Source of the DNA: Toxotes chatareus
Taxonomy: Eukaryota > Chordata > Actinopteri > Toxotidae
Reading direction: 5' to 3'
DNA: 64,000 nucleotides
Assembly: GCA_016801885.1 (NCBI GenBank)
Contig: CM028895.1
Coordinates: 1,731,501-1,795,500 of the forward strand
Shown here: positions 63,760 through 64,000 of the stretch, piece by piece
Layout: each line of letters starts with the position of its first letter
Position numbering within the stretch: the stretch's first letter is position 1
The notes under the pieces: generated by a model
Databases searched by the model: none
Seen by the model: the letters and a program-made list of their open reading frames with translations, nothing else
Told to the model about the DNA's origin: nothing
Position numbers and translations under genes: made by a program

Positions 63760-64000
63760 GTACCGCCCACTCTTGAGTGACACAGTCCCACACACACAAA
63801 TAACCCATCTTTATAATCAATTCAGGGACACTACACAGGTGAGACGATGCAGTGAAAAATGTAGCTAAGGGATGCCAAATATTAACAGCAGTAGATTGTA
63901 TTTACCCATGTAACTTAAATCAGGGGATGCTGAATGGTGCCCTGACATCAGCTGCAGGGGAAGCTCAGTAGTGTAGCATGTTTTGCCATGCAGGTAAACC

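Overview
The window is vertebrate genomic DNA, most likely from a teleost fish. Genes are split by GT-AG introns. There are long (CA)n and polypurine arrays, teleost-style dispersed repeats, and a ribosomal protein S7 gene carrying U17 snoRNAs in its introns, an arrangement known from pufferfish. No bacterial or viral gene organisation is present.

Layout. (1) 1-3609, plus strand: the 3' end of a CNK/IPCEF1-family scaffold gene, seven in-phase exons giving the last 284 residues. (2) 4201-8516, minus strand: complete rps7 (194 aa, seven exons), convergent with gene 1; introns 3, 4, 5 and 6 each hold one 220-nt U17/SNORA73-type H/ACA snoRNA. (3) 8517-9242: a shared divergent promoter with three TCGCGAGA boxes. 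(4) 9243-11880, plus strand: complete rnaseh1 (310 aa, eight exons) with a candidate mitochondrial leader, hybrid-binding domain and all catalytic residues, and an AATAAA at 12033. (5) 12040-41900: about 30 kb with no supported coding exon. It holds microsatellites, purine tracts, a Tc1/mariner remnant, a LINE remnant, several dispersed teleost repeats, a CpG-rich block at about 13.5 kb and a GC-rich, promoter-like block at about 30.2-30.9 kb. (6) 41895-63759, plus strand: a non-coding exon followed by nine coding exons of myt1l, encoding the first ~697 residues (three C2HC zinc fingers, acidic region, His/Gln-rich tract). The gene runs off the right edge.

rps7 and its snoRNAs belong to ribosome production: U17 acts in 18S rRNA processing and S7 is a small-subunit protein, so one TOP-type transcript delivers both. 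rnaseh1 removes RNA-DNA hybrids in nucleus and mitochondria and shares the housekeeping promoter region. myt1l is a neuronal transcription factor; the surrounding gene-poor DNA with candidate conserved elements is typical of a developmental regulator.

Exon limits were read by eye from splice sites and reading-frame continuity. All four genes keep frame across every junction, which is the strongest evidence here. Gene identities rest on recalled family sequences, not searches.
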